Positions 8,161 through 18,157 are shown, numbered from the stretch's first letter. The stretch: 62,206 nucleotides of DNA from JAAYJM01 sp964498585 (GCA_964498585.1 CAZCHH010000012.1:1-62206), one strand, 5' to 3'. Numbers and translations are program-made. Notes: generated by a model not told the origin, from the letters alone.

Positions 8161-8308
8161 ATTATTTTGTAAATATTCTTTGACTTTGAGAAAGTTAAAT
8201 TTATATTATTTTAGATACAACAAAACACTTGCTTATATACATTATACTAAATAACAAAGAAAACATTCCAAATATTACTAAAGAATAGGAATTAAAAAAC
8301 AGATTAAA

Positions 8309-10462
8309 TCAATTATTTATTATTAAATTATAAGTTTTAATTTCATTTTGCATATAAACAACTACAAAATAGATACCACTTTCCAATCTTTCAGTATTTA
8401 TTTTTAAAATTGAAGAAGAAATGTAATTTAAGTCATTAACTCGTTCAATAATTTTACCATTTGAATTAATAATATCAATTTTTAAAATTGATGAATTGAT
8501 GCCTTTTAGCTCTAATGTAGAATAGGAATTAGCTGGATTAGGGAAAAGTAAGTTCTGATTAGTAATTTCTTGGTTTTTTGAGTAATCTTTAATTTCTGTT
8601 GATTCATTATAATACTTTAGAATAACACCATTATTTCCTAAAGCCCAACCATGATTTTCATCAATAAAATAAGTTCGATTTATTGAGTTATGTGTTAGTT
8701 TTTGAGCGGTATTAGTAGAATCGTTGTTTCGATAAAACCATGACTCGCCGCCATCGGTTGTTTTAATTACTAATCCATCGTAACTATAAGCCCAACCATT
8801 TAATTCGTCATCAAATTTTACTTTCCTTAAATTAAGATTGGTGTTACTGTTTAGAGCAAACCAATCATTTCCCCAATTAGTTGTTTTTTTTATATTTCCA
8901 TTATTTCCAACAGCACAAACTGTATATTCGTCTATTAAAAATAAATCAAGAAATACATTGGAATAATCTAAAACAGTTGTATCCCAACTGTTACCACTAT
9001 TATAAGTCCTTAATAAATAAGTAAAGAAGATTTTTGAACTATCCTCAGCATAACTTGAGTTTGTTGTAATAGCCATACCAGTGTTTTTATCAGAAAAAAT
9101 GATACTACGAATATAAGCGTCATTGTAATTTTTACATTTCCATGTTTCGCCTCGGTCAGTAGTTTTGATTATTCCTTGCGAACCAACAGCCCATCCAATA
9201 GTATCATCATAAAAGTAAATATCTGTAAAAACTGGTGGATTCCCAGTTTCTCTTTCAATCATATCAATTTCTTTGTACTCCCAAGTTTCTCCCGCATTAG
9301 TTGTTTTTAAAAATTTTGTTCCTTTCCCCATAGCGAAACCAATGCTACTATTTAAATAGTAAATAGTTTCTAAATTTATTAAAGAATCAGTTGATTTTTG
9401 TTCCCAAGTTTCTCCCGCATTAGTTGTTTTTAATAGTGTACTACTGTTACCAACAATCCAGCCATTATTTTTATCGAAGAAATAAGCACCATATAAAAAT
9501 CTCATAGTACCATTTCTTTTTTCAATCCATGTCATTCCTTGGTTATCAGTTCTCTTAATAATACCATTATTGCCAACACCAATTAATACTTCATCAGGAG
9601 AAAAATCAATGTAATTGATATAAGTATCGAAAGAGCTTCCTGAATAATATTTTTTCCAATTTGCTCCACCATTAGTTGTTTTAAACAAAAATCCGTTTCC
9701 AAATATAAAACCATTATTTTCATCGAAAAATTTATAATAATAAATTAAGGATATGGAACCTACAATTTGCTGTTCCCAATTTTCGCCACCATCGGTCGTT
9801 TTATAAATCAATCCAGAAAAACTACTAAACCAGCCAATATTTTCATTAAAAAAATACATAGAAGCAATTGAAGTATAAGGGAAATTGTTAGTTTGTGTCC
9901 AGCTGTCTCCGCCATCTGTTGTCTTTATAAACTTATTATCATCTATAATAAAACCAATTTTTTTATTTAAAAAATATGAAATTCCGAATAAAGATGTAGA
10001 TGGTAAACTTAATTTTTCCCAATAATCACCTGCATCTGTTGTTCTGAGAAGTGAAGAATCGGGAAGAGAAACATAAATCCCATTATTTAAATCAAAAAAT
10101 TTGTAATAGCCACTTTTTAATAATGTAAATGGCATCTTTTTTTCTGACCAAGTTTGACCACCATCGCTTGATTTCATTAAGATTGCATTTTCTCTAAATA
10201 AATAAATATTATTTTCATCAATAAAATTGGAACTGTAATAATATGTAATTCCAGTTTTTATAATTTTAAATGTTTCACCACTATCAGTTGACTTTAGTAA
10301 TGTACCATTTAAACCGGTAATGTAAACTATATCATTGTTTACGAATTTTACTCCATTGAGATTGTTTCCTTGAGGAAGAGGACGATTCCATTCCCATTCG
10401 CTATTTTGGGGTAATAAAGTATTAGAAAACAGTACAAAAAAAAGTAAAAATAACTTTTTCAT
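8309..10462 (-). CDS. Secreted Ycf48/BNR-type propeller protein with T9SS sorting domain
   Basis: A 717-residue exported protein. A signal peptide (MKKLFLLFFVLFSNTLLPQ) is followed by about a dozen repeats whose signature is KTTDGGESW or KTTNAGETW. This is the BNR/Asp-box-like motif of Ycf48-type beta-propellers, spaced about 45-50 residues apart across residues 25-630. The last 80 residues (starting FPNPANSYSTLELKG and ending YNLIINN) form a type A T9SS C-terminal sorting domain, so the protein should be carried across the outer membrane and anchored or released. A Shine-Dalgarno-like AGGTG precedes the ATG. Function is unknown; the repeat similarity does not imply a photosystem role. Confidence 0.85.
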   Translation of the reverse strand: MKKLFLLFFVLFSNTLLPQNSEWEWNRPLPQGNNLNGVKFVNNDIVYITGLNGTLLKSTDSGETFKIIKTGITYYYSSNFIDENNIYLFRENAILMKSSDGGQTWSEKKMPFTLLKSGYYKFFDLNNGIYVSLPDSSLLRTTDAGDYWEKLSLPSTSLFGISYFLNKKIGFIIDDNKFIKTTDGGDSWTQTNNFPYTSIASMYFFNENIGWFSSFSGLIYKTTDGGENWEQQIVGSISLIYYYKFFDENNGFIFGNGFLFKTTNGGANWKKYYSGSSFDTYINYIDFSPDEVLIGVGNNGIIKRTDNQGMTWIEKRNGTMRFLYGAYFFDKNNGWIVGNSSTLLKTTNAGETWEQKSTDSLINLETIYYLNSSIGFAMGKGTKFLKTTNAGETWEYKEIDMIERETGNPPVFTDIYFYDDTIGWAVGSQGIIKTTDRGETWKCKNYNDAYIRSIIFSDKNTGMAITTNSSYAEDSSKIFFTYLLRTYNSGNSWDTTVLDYSNVFLDLFLIDEYTVCAVGNNGNIKKTTNWGNDWFALNSNTNLNLRKVKFDDELNGWAYSYDGLVIKTTDGGESWFYRNNDSTNTAQKLTHNSINRTYFIDENHGWALGNNGVILKYYNESTEIKDYSKNQEITNQNLLFPNPANSYSTLELKGINSSILKIDIINSNGKIIERVNDLNYISSSILKINTERLESGIYFVVVYMQNEIKTYNLIINN

Positions 10463-10543
10463 AATTTACACCTTTAAATTAAATTTTCATTAATTTCTAT
10501 TTGAAATAAATAAGTTATAAAAATGGGCAGTTTTAGTCAATCA

Positions 10544-11989
10544 TTATCTATTGCCAACAATTAGTAAACGGTATTCCTTTTTATTGCCAATACTTGCACT
10601 TAATACATAAACTCCAGCCATGATGTCTGATACTGAAAAAAATATTTTTGCCCGCATATTATAACTATCGAAATTATAATTAACAGGTATATCTGTTACT
10701 TTCATCCCTAAAGTATTATACAAACAAATATTTATCTCGTTACTAACATCTCTGTCAAGAAAAAATTCAAGAGTTGCAGTTTGAGTTGCAGGATTTGGGT
10801 ATAAGCTATAAATAAGATTATTATGCATTCCAAATAATTCATTAGTAAGTTCATCTAAAACATTTGTTGTTGTGTCTGGGTTGAAAATATAAATTCCCCA
10901 GCTTTGCGAAGCAAAACCATCACTGATAATCCAAAGCTTACCTTCATTATCGCATTCTATGTTCTTTTTAAAATAATCAAAGTTTTCAAAATCTTGATAT
11001 GGCACAATATATTGCGTCCAATTTCCTGAACTGTCTAATTTATACAAATTGCGTGTTTGCCCGGTTACCCAAATATTGTCCGAACTGTCAATGCACATAA
11101 AATAATTTAATAAACTTGTAGCTTCATATCTCTCTATTTTCTGCATATAATCATCAGATTTATAATTATCGCCATCAATAATATAAAGGATTAAACCGGA
11201 GTTAATTGTATAAACTACATTCTTGCTATTAATTACAATCTTTGAAAGCTTAGGATAGCCATTAGGTAAATCCCAAATACAAATTTTCTTTATAACTTCT
11301 TCATTTTCTATAACGTATAAAGTATCATAATTATAAAACCAAACCCTGTTTAAATTATCAAAAGCAATATTTTTTTTTATTGAAAAGCCATAATCAGTTG
11401 TTGTTAAATTAGTTATTGTTTTAAAACCTCCATCCTTAAATTTGCTTAAACTAAAACAAGTAATTGTTGTACTGTCTTTAATATAAGTGTTTTCAATTAT
11501 CGACCAAATATCACCATATTTATCAATTTTTAAATCATAGCATGAATTAATATAACACAATTTATTATATTCTACATTAAAAACTTCTGTATAAACATCA
11601 ATACTATCTTGGCCTATTGCTAGAATTATTTGATTATTAGCCAATGCCCAAAGTTTCTCATTATTATCAAAAATAATATAAGTAATCTCATTAAAATCAT
11701 ATTCGGTATAATTATGTTCTCCTTTTATCATTTTTACAATATCTTCTTTGCTGATATAAGTCCATTCTCTTTTTTTTTGATTATAAATGATAATTAAATC
11801 ATCATACACACTCCTACTTATTGCAATGTTGTCTTTATAAATTGACATATAGTTTGCATATAAGTTCTCGTGCTTGTCAGTAAAAGGAGCAAAAGGAAGA
11901 AAATCATCTTTAAACATAAAGTCCCAGTTCTGTGCAAAAATAGAATTAGAAAAAAATATAATTATTATTACACTTATTTTAAAATTCAT
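10544..11989 (-). CDS. Secreted propeller-like protein with T9SS sorting domain
   Basis: About 481 residues, with a start chosen at 11989 (MNFKISVIIIIFFSN) because an AAAGGAAA ribosome-binding site lies just upstream. An ATG at 12004 would place that site inside the coding sequence. The signal peptide ends near IFAQ. The body contains repeats of the sort seen in regulator/adhesion propellers (DIWSIIENTY, NLNRVWFYNYD, DNIWVTGQTRNLYKLD), suggesting a beta-propeller. The C-terminal 80 residues (YPNPATQTATLEFF to LLIVGNR) are a T9SS type A sorting domain. It follows the cysteine-rich gene, with a terminator-like hairpin in between, and precedes the Ycf48-like gene by 81 bp. Confidence 0.8.
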   Translation of the reverse strand: MNFKISVIIIIFFSNSIFAQNWDFMFKDDFLPFAPFTDKHENLYANYMSIYKDNIAISRSVYDDLIIIYNQKKREWTYISKEDIVKMIKGEHNYTEYDFNEITYIIFDNNEKLWALANNQIILAIGQDSIDVYTEVFNVEYNKLCYINSCYDLKIDKYGDIWSIIENTYIKDSTTITCFSLSKFKDGGFKTITNLTTTDYGFSIKKNIAFDNLNRVWFYNYDTLYVIENEEVIKKICIWDLPNGYPKLSKIVINSKNVVYTINSGLILYIIDGDNYKSDDYMQKIERYEATSLLNYFMCIDSSDNIWVTGQTRNLYKLDSSGNWTQYIVPYQDFENFDYFKKNIECDNEGKLWIISDGFASQSWGIYIFNPDTTTNVLDELTNELFGMHNNLIYSLYPNPATQTATLEFFLDRDVSNEINICLYNTLGMKVTDIPVNYNFDSYNMRAKIFFSVSDIMAGVYVLSASIGNKKEYRLLIVGNR

Positions 11990-12007
11990 TTCTTTTCCTT
12001 TCAATTT

Positions 12008-12039
12008 TAAATAAAATACAGGAACAAAAAGTTCCTGTA
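12008..12039 (-). terminator. Terminator-like hairpin
   Basis: A perfect 9-bp stem TACAGGAAC / GTTCCTGTA with a 5-nt loop (12017-12039) is followed on the minus strand by TTTTATTT. It lies between the frameshifted cysteine-rich gene and the propeller gene, so it may terminate or attenuate the former's transcript. Confidence 0.65.
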
Positions 12040-12048
12040 ATATTTGAA

Positions 12049-12680
12049 TTAATAATCACAAAGTCGTTTGCAATTTGGTGAATAGCTTACAGTATCTAAT
12101 GGGCAAGGAGGCCCTGTAGGATATCCCTCTTTCCATAGCATAAGAACACTATCTCCATTAATAATCTCCCAGCAATATAAAATTGTTTCATTACATGACC
12201 TAAGTTCTTCATCGCACTTATTCATAGTCCAAAGATATACTTGTTCCATATATTCAATATTTGGGGAAAAATCTGGAGGGTCTGGTGGTCCATTATAAGT
12301 CCATCCATTATAGCAGAAATCGTCATATAATGTTAAAAGACATAGTTGATTTGGACATAACGGAATTATTAGTCCCCATTCACTTTCTAAAAAACCGCTT
12401 AAGCCAATATCTATTAAAATTGAATCTTTTATTAAATTTGGATTTGATTCAAAATTACTAGAGTCGCAAGGTGTTAGAATTGAAATATCATTTACTGATA
12501 TTTCATGAAAACCTGTATATGGATTAATTCTATAGCAAAAATGGTATAGATAACAACAGCCATTAATACTTACAGTTCTAGCGATTGGTCCTCCCAGCCA
12601 TCTAAACAATCTGCTTTAATTGTTTGGAGTGAAATAAGAATTATAACAAAAGTTGCTATAAAGTATAAATGCTTTTTCAT
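12049..12680 (-). pseudogene. Cysteine-rich secreted protein, frameshifted near its N-terminus
   Basis: A strong ribosome-binding site (AAGGAG, 6 nt upstream) precedes an ATG at 12680. That frame encodes a signal peptide (MKKHLYFIATFVIILISL) and the start of a mature protein (ADCLDGWEDQS) but stops shortly after. The remaining frame, open from 12609 to 12049, continues naturally with ARTVSINGCCYLYHFCYRI. Inserting one base around 12580-12592 joins the two seamlessly. The joined product is about 210 residues with roughly 15 cysteines, suggesting a disulphide-rich extracellular protein. There is no T9SS tail. I do not recognise a named family. Either the gene is recently broken or the sequence has an indel error. 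Confidence 0.7.
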
Positions 12681-12922
12681 AAAAACTCCTTAAAGATAGT
12701 GGAAAAAATAGTAAAATAATCTATAAAATATAAAATAATAGTTTGTGAAACTATATTAATAATCGCTCAAAAAATTCAAATAAAATCTTTTACTCCTTCT
12801 ATCCAAGTTATTACCTACTTTATTTAAATTACAAAATTATTTTATAAAAAAAAATGAAAAATAATTTTTTTGAAAATTTTTCTAATAAAAATAAAATGAT
12901 TTTTAAATTAAGAAAAAATGTG

Positions 12923-12930
12923 TATTTTTG
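12923..12930 (+). promoter_or_regulatory. Possible -7 box (TATTTTTG) for rpsO-pnp
   Basis: TATTTTTG fits the Bacteroidota -7 consensus TAnnTTTG and lies 40 nt upstream of the rpsO start. I see no convincing -33 TTTG at the expected distance, so this is only a candidate. The rest of the gap 12681-12969 is A+T-rich and shows nothing else. Confidence 0.35.
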
Positions 12931-12969
12931 TAATCTATGTTGGTAAAGTTATAAATTTTAATAAGAATT

Positions 12970-13236
12970 ATGATAACAAAAGAAACAAAAAAAGAATTAG
13001 TTGAACGCTTTACAAATGGTTCAACAGACACTGGCAAGCCAGAAGTGCAGGTAGCAATATTTACTACCCGGATAAACGATTTAACTAAGCACTTGGAATC
13101 ACACAAGAAAGACCATCATACCCGTCGTGGCTTAATTCAATTGGTAAACAAAAGAAGAAAGCTTTTAGACTATTTAGCAAAGAAAGATATAACCCGCTAT
13201 CGTAAAGTGATATCTGACTTGTCATTAAGAAAATAA
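12970..13236 (+). CDS. rpsO: 30S ribosomal protein S15
   Basis: An 88-residue protein of the universal S15 family. It binds 16S rRNA at the central domain junction and helps form the platform of the small subunit. The full length and conserved segments are present: TGKPEVQVAIFTTRINDLTKHL, and the HHTRRGL-IQLVNKRRKLLDYL helix-loop-helix with the rRNA-contacting His/Asp residues. pnp starts 12 nt after the stop, reproducing the rpsO-pnp pairing common in bacteria. In E. coli S15 represses its own mRNA; whether this happens here cannot be told from sequence. Confidence 0.97.
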   Translation: MITKETKKELVERFTNGSTDTGKPEVQVAIFTTRINDLTKHLESHKKDHHTRRGLIQLVNKRRKLLDYLAKKDITRYRKVISDLSLRK

Positions 13237-13248
13237 ACCAAGGAAAAA

Positions 13249-15453
13249 ATGTATAAAGCTTCAATTGATTTCGAAGGACGCGAGTACTCCATCGAAACGG
13301 GTAGATTTGCCAAATTCGCAAGTGGCAGCATAATGGTGCGTTGTGGAGATACTATGGTTTTAGTTACCGCTGTAGCTTCAAACAAAGCAAACGACGATTT
13401 AGACTATTTGCCACTACAGGTAGAATATAGAGAAAAAGCTGCTGCTGCAGGGAAATTCCCCGGTGGTTTTTTAAAACGTGAAGGAAGGCCAAGCGACCAT
13501 GAAGTTTTGAATGCCCGTTTGATTGACAGACCTATCCGTCCGCTTATTCCAAGTTCATGGCGTTTTGAAACCCAAATCATTGCTACTGTTTTTTCAGCCG
13601 ACCCAGAAGTTGAAGCTGATACTTTAGCTGCTGTCGGCGCCTCTGCTGCTTTGCTTATTTCTGATATTCCTTTTAGTGGTCCTATTTCAGAAGTAAAAGT
13701 TGGCAGAATTGACGGCGACTTTATTGCAAATCCTTCGCATGAACAGTTGAAAATTTCTGATATAGATATTACCGTTGCCGGAACTGATTCTTCAATCGTT
13801 ATGGTCGAAGGTGAAAGCAAGGAAATTTCTGAAGAAACTTTTGTTGAAGCTCTCCTTTTTGCTCACAACAAAATTAAAGAACTTAACGACCTGCAAAAAC
13901 AACTATATGAGCAAATTCATCTCGAAAAAAGAGAATATACAGAATTTACTCCTCCGGAGGTTTTAGTCAATTTCATTAAAGAATTTACTTTTTCTGATGT
14001 GCAAAGCTATATTCACACTGTTTCTACAAAAGAAGAGCGAACCAAATGGAGAGCTGAAATCGTAGAAAAAACTTTAGAAAAAGTTAAAGAAGAATTTGCA
14101 GAAAAAGAAGAATTCCTTGATTTTAATTTTGAAAAATATTCAGAAGAAATTTTGCATGACCTCGAAAAAGAGCAAATGCGAAATATGATTTTAGATGAAA
14201 AAATCAGATTAGACGGCAGAGGACTCAGTGATATTCGCAAAATTACCTGCGAAATCGGTGTTCTTCCAAGAGCTCATGGCTCTGCTCTTTTCACAAGAGG
14301 CGAAACCCAAAGTTTAACAACAACTACTCTCGGCACAAAACACGATGAGCAGATGATTGACGGCTTAAAACCCACCTATACAAACAAATTTTTACTCCAT
14401 TACAACTTTCCACCATTTTGCACTGGCGAAGTTGGAAGAGTAACCGGAGTTGGAAGAAGAGAAATCGGACACGGCAATCTCGCTGAACGTGCATTGAAAT
14501 CTATGATACCCGAAACTGAAGATTTTCCATATACAATTAGAGTGGTTTCCGATATTTTAGAATCAAACGGCTCTTCATCAATGGCAACTGTTTGCGCCGG
14601 CTGTCTTTCTCTTTTAGATGCAGGCGTTCCGATGCTAAAACCTGTTGCAGGTATTGCAATGGGCCTTATTAAAGAAGATGACAGAATTGCCGTCCTTTCC
14701 GACATTCTCGGAGACGAAGACCACCTTGGCGATATGGACTTTAAAGTTACCGGAACAGCTGACGGAATAACCGCCTGCCAAATGGATATTAAAATTGAAG
14801 GTCTTTCAGTTGATATTATGCAATCGGCTCTTGAACAAGCTAAAGCTGGTAGAATGCACATTCTATCAATTATGAACGAAACTATTTCTGAACCGCGTGA
14901 AGAACTTTCTAAATTTGCTCCACGTTTCACTATTATAAAAATTCCTCAAGACCAAATTGGAGCAGTTATTGGCTCTGGTGGCGAAACTATTCGCGGTATT
15001 GTTAAAGAATCCGGTGCTGATGTTGATATTTCTGATGATGGAACTGTAACAATTGCTGCTACTTGTCAAGATGCAAGCGATGAAGCAGTCCGAATGATTG
15101 AAAATGCTATTAAACGTCCAGAAGAAGGACAGGTTTATCTCGGTACTATAAAAGAAATTAAAGAAGGCATTGGTGCTATTATTGAATTCCTTCCAAAAAA
15201 ACAAGGACTCTTGCATATTTCACAAATTTCTCACGCAAGAACTGAAAATGTTGCCGATGAACTCTCTGTAGGCGATAAATTAGAAATTAAATTAATAGAA
15301 GTTACAAGAGACGGAAAATTCAGATTAAGCAGAAAAGCTTTACTACCCCGTCCTGATGGAATGCCCCACGAGGAACATGATTCAAGACCTCGTCAAGATA
15401 ATTCCCATCAGGGAAAACGTCCAGACAACAGATTTTCCAAACCAAGAAGATAA
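13249..15453 (+). CDS. pnp: Polyribonucleotide nucleotidyltransferase (PNPase)
   Basis: A 734-residue phosphorolytic 3'-5' exoribonuclease that degrades mRNA to nucleoside diphosphates as a trimer. Two RNase PH domains (about 1-220 and 310-545) flank a helical linker. The active-site region of the second domain is present as EDHLGDMDFKVTGTADG. A KH domain (about 555-615) has the GSGG loop in IGAVIGSGGETIRGI. An S1 domain follows at about 622-695 (YLGTIKEIKEGIGAIIEFLP). The C-terminal tail is basic and polar (HQGKRPDNRFSKPRR). Coupled to rpsO, with a terminator downstream at 15543-15577. Confidence 0.97.
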   Translation: MYKASIDFEGREYSIETGRFAKFASGSIMVRCGDTMVLVTAVASNKANDDLDYLPLQVEYREKAAAAGKFPGGFLKREGRPSDHEVLNARLIDRPIRPLIPSSWRFETQIIATVFSADPEVEADTLAAVGASAALLISDIPFSGPISEVKVGRIDGDFIANPSHEQLKISDIDITVAGTDSSIVMVEGESKEISEETFVEALLFAHNKIKELNDLQKQLYEQIHLEKREYTEFTPPEVLVNFIKEFTFSDVQSYIHTVSTKEERTKWRAEIVEKTLEKVKEEFAEKEEFLDFNFEKYSEEILHDLEKEQMRNMILDEKIRLDGRGLSDIRKITCEIGVLPRAHGSALFTRGETQSLTTTTLGTKHDEQMIDGLKPTYTNKFLLHYNFPPFCTGEVGRVTGVGRREIGHGNLAERALKSMIPETEDFPYTIRVVSDILESNGSSSMATVCAGCLSLLDAGVPMLKPVAGIAMGLIKEDDRIAVLSDILGDEDHLGDMDFKVTGTADGITACQMDIKIEGLSVDIMQSALEQAKAGRMHILSIMNETISEPREELSKFAPRFTIIKIPQDQIGAVIGSGGETIRGIVKESGADVDISDDGTVTIAATCQDASDEAVRMIENAIKRPEEGQVYLGTIKEIKEGIGAIIEFLPKKQGLLHISQISHARTENVADELSVGDKLEIKLIEVTRDGKFRLSRKALLPRPDGMPHEEHDSRPRQDNSHQGKRPDNRFSKPRR

Positions 15454-15454
15454 T

Positions 15455-15540
15455 TATTAATTGTTAATGATTAATTGTTAATGATTAATGATTAAAAACA
15501 ATTAAACAGATAAACGAATAAACGAATAAACAGATAAACG
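15455..15540. repeat. Short A+T-rich tandem repeats after pnp
   Basis: Several copies of a TTAATGATTAATTG-like unit (15455-15495) are followed by reiterated GATAAACGAATAAAC (about 15508-15540), between the pnp stop and its terminator. They look like simple slippage-type repeats with no evident coding or structural role. Confidence 0.5.
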
Positions 15541-15542
15541 AA

Positions 15543-15577
15543 GAAGCCATTTTATTGAAAAATAGAATGGCTTTTTC
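15543..15577 (+). terminator. Rho-independent terminator of rpsO-pnp
   Basis: The stem AAGCCATT (15544-15551) pairs with AATGGCTT (15566-15573), extended inside by further A-T pairs, and runs into a short T-tract. It lies 90 nt after the pnp stop. Confidence 0.75.
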
Positions 15578-15706
15578 GTTTAGAACAAATCGTTAAGAAT
15601 TTTACCAAGTTGCTTATAACGATATAATACGTTTATTTGTAATTCGTTACTAAGACTAAAATAAAGAAAACGAAATCAGAAATAACTAAAATTAAACAGT
15701 GCAAAA

Positions 15707-16753
15707 TTACTCTAAAACTTCAAAACTACCATTTTTAATTTTCATTAAAGTAAATTCATAGTTTGCTTCACAATATTCGTTAAAATTAATTGATTTAAAA
15801 GCACATTCTGATAAAGTAGTATTTTTTACAAATTGAAAAACGTCATCAGGCGTATATTTATTATTTTCAACTGCTTTTTTTAGCAATAAACATAAATCAA
15901 TACTTTCTGAAGCAAAAGCTCCGGGTTTGAATGAATATTTTGTTTGAAAATCTTTGATATATTTATTTGAATAGTCAATTTTTGGATAAGAAAAAATCAA
16001 ACCATCAGCAGTAGGTTCATTTAATAGTTCATTTGTTAAAATAGGACGAGTCCCAAAGAATTGAGAAGTGATTCCAAGTGCATTTGCTTGTTTCACTATT
16101 TCCACTGCTTCTTTTGTACTAATTAAGACAATTACATCGGGATTTTTTTGTTTAATTCGGTTTAATTCAGATGTAAAGTCAGTTTGAGTATCGGCATATT
16201 CTTCGATTTGAACAATTTTATTTCCTAAACTATTTGTCAAAGTTGAATTCCACGAAATTCCATAATCATTATTAAAATACATAATTGAAATTCTGTTATA
16301 CTCATTTAATTTATTAATTAACAAATTGCTCTCATCTTCAATACCTTCAGTCATTTTTATTGATGATTGTAAATTCGAATAGCTGAAAGCAGCACTTCCA
16401 ATAGGGATTTGAAGTAAATTGTTTTGAGCTATTTGAGTTGCTAAACCGTTACTTATCCAGCTTGCTAAAGTTACTATATTTGTTTGTTCTCCTTTAGAAA
16501 TAATGTAGTTTAAAATTGAATCAGCAGTATTATTTAATCCTTTGCTATCGTAAAAAGTTATCTCAAGATTATTATTAGACTGTTTCATTAACTCTAATGC
16601 TTGTTTGGATTCCAAGCCAAATTGGCTATAATGACCTGATAAGTCGAGAATTGCAGATATTTTAATTTTTTGCTGAACAGTATTATCTGTTGAGCTATCG
16701 CTACAAGCTGTGAGAAAAATCAATGCTAAAGCAAATATTATATTTTTTGACAT
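15707..16753 (-). CDS. Substrate-binding lipoprotein of the LivK/ABC type
   Basis: A 348-residue periplasmic-binding-protein-like lipoprotein. The lipobox ends LTAC with predicted lipidated Cys17. The mature part has the type I fold of branched-chain amino-acid receptors: KISAILDLSGHYSQFGLESKQALEL at the first strand and helix, RISIMYFNNDYGISWNSTL in the middle lobe, and KNPDVIVLISTKEAVEIVKQANALG in the second lobe. Membrane-anchored receptors of this type capture small ligands for an ABC importer or sense them. No permease or ATPase genes lie next to it, so it may be an orphan receptor with unknown ligand. Confidence 0.85.
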   Translation of the reverse strand: MSKNIIFALALIFLTACSDSSTDNTVQQKIKISAILDLSGHYSQFGLESKQALELMKQSNNNLEITFYDSKGLNNTADSILNYIISKGEQTNIVTLASWISNGLATQIAQNNLLQIPIGSAAFSYSNLQSSIKMTEGIEDESNLLINKLNEYNRISIMYFNNDYGISWNSTLTNSLGNKIVQIEEYADTQTDFTSELNRIKQKNPDVIVLISTKEAVEIVKQANALGITSQFFGTRPILTNELLNEPTADGLIFSYPKIDYSNKYIKDFQTKYSFKPGAFASESIDLCLLLKKAVENNKYTPDDVFQFVKNTTLSECAFKSINFNEYCEANYEFTLMKIKNGSFEVLE

Positions 16754-16888
16754 AATTTTACCTAATAATTTTACTTATTTTATTTAACAAATAGAATATC
16801 GAAATTATTTGAATTTTAGTGTAAAAATATTCAAATTTTTTTAAAATTTAAAAAAATTACTTGGTATTAAGCTAAAAATCACTATTGC

Positions 16889-16919
16889 TTTGATTTTTAC
16901 AAGAAAAAATGATAATTTG
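16889..16919 (+). promoter_or_regulatory. Candidate promoter for the rRNA methyltransferase gene
   Basis: TTTG at 16889-16892 is followed after 20 nt by TAATTTG at 16913-16919. This is close to the Bacteroidota -33/-7 pattern but with one base fewer in the -7 box. The proposed TTG start lies 46 nt further on. Confidence 0.35.
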
Positions 16920-16965
16920 CATATTTAAATTATAATTAATTGATTTTTAAACAATTATTATTAAA

Positions 16966-18138
16966 TTGGTAACTATTCAAATAAAATCAAGTGCTTTAAA
17001 ACACTTAAACTCTGGGCATCTTTGGATTTATTCAAATGAATTATTTGAAATTCCAAAACTGCAACCTGGTACTATTGTTGAAGCAGTCCTAAATAAATCA
17101 ACACAAAAATCTTTCGGATTAGCTTTCTACAATCCTCATAGTTTGATTTCCCTTCGCTTGCTTTTAAGTAATAAAGAAATTAACACTGATTTTTTTATTG
17201 AACGAATACTTAAAGCAAATAAATACAGAAATGAAGTATATCCTCAGGAAAAAATGTATCGGCTTGTTTTTGGTGAATCAGATTTACTTCCCGGATTGAT
17301 TGTTGATAGGTATGGTGATTATTTTTCTATTCAGATTCATTCGGCCGGAATGGAACTTTTAATTAACCAAATAATAGAAGCGATAATTCATATTTTTCCT
17401 AATACAAAAGGAATTATTCGAAAAGATAATTCAAATTTAAGAATCAACGAGGGACTTCCTTTGCTTGAAGAAGTAGTTTTTGGCGAAATACCTGAAAACA
17501 TTATTTGTGAAGAGCTTGGAATTAAACTTAATATTTCATTACTCGGACAGCAAAAAACCGGATATTTTCTCGATCAAAGGGAAAATCGCTTTTCTATTAG
17601 AAATATTTCAAAAAATAAAAATGTTTTGGATTGCTATACTAATCAGGGTGGTTTCGCTTTAAATGCTGCAGTTGCCGGTGCTGAAAATGTGATTGGAATT
17701 GACAGTTCAGAAGTTGCAATTGAGAAAGCAATTCAAAACCTTGAACTAAATAATCTTAAAAATATATATTTTTTTAAATATGATATAGAGAAATATTTTG
17801 AAAAAATGTTTGCAGAAAACAAGAAATTTGATGTTATTATTTTAGACCCACCAGCTTTTGCAAAGAATAAAAAAAGTATATTTGCTGCTAAAAGCAAATA
17901 TTCAAAAATTAATAAAATGGCAATGAAATTGCTTAATGAAAATGGATATTTGGTTAGTTCAAGCTGCTCATATCATATCAATGAAAATGAATTCTATCAC
18001 TTAATTACAAATGAAGCTATTAAGCTGGGTTTGAAGCTAATCTTAATTCACAAAGGGAATCAAGCACTTGACCACCCGATTTTAACCAGTATGGAAGAAA
18101 CAAATTATCTTAAATTTTTTATTTTTAAAATATTATAA
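16966..18138 (+). CDS. RlmI-like class I rRNA methyltransferase
   Basis: A 390-residue SAM-dependent RNA methyltransferase of the RlmI/RlmK (COG1092) type, which methylates a cytosine in 23S rRNA in E. coli. The N-terminal PUA domain covers about 1-75 (SSALKHLNSGHLWIYSNEL). The central part includes YRLVFGESDLLPGLIVDRYG. The Rossmann methyltransferase domain (about 195-390) has VLDCYTNQGGFALNAA for SAM binding, the catalytic-type DPPAF motif, and SSCSYHI near the C-terminus. The most upstream plausible start is TTG at 16966, since the PUA domain begins immediately after it. A LOG-family gene follows after 19 nt. Confidence 0.88.
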   Translation: MVTIQIKSSALKHLNSGHLWIYSNELFEIPKLQPGTIVEAVLNKSTQKSFGLAFYNPHSLISLRLLLSNKEINTDFFIERILKANKYRNEVYPQEKMYRLVFGESDLLPGLIVDRYGDYFSIQIHSAGMELLINQIIEAIIHIFPNTKGIIRKDNSNLRINEGLPLLEEVVFGEIPENIICEELGIKLNISLLGQQKTGYFLDQRENRFSIRNISKNKNVLDCYTNQGGFALNAAVAGAENVIGIDSSEVAIEKAIQNLELNNLKNIYFFKYDIEKYFEKMFAENKKFDVIILDPPAFAKNKKSIFAAKSKYSKINKMAMKLLNENGYLVSSSCSYHINENEFYHLITNEAIKLGLKLILIHKGNQALDHPILTSMEETNYLKFFIFKIL

Positions 18139-18157
18139 ACAAAATTAAATCAAAGAA

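Noticed and set aside
8309..10462. Photosystem II assembly factor role for the Ycf48-like protein
   Set aside because: Only the propeller repeat is shared; the protein is secreted by T9SS and no photosynthesis genes are present.
14400..14930. Long antisense frames within pnp and other genes
   Set aside because: They are shadows of well-conserved genes on the other strand.
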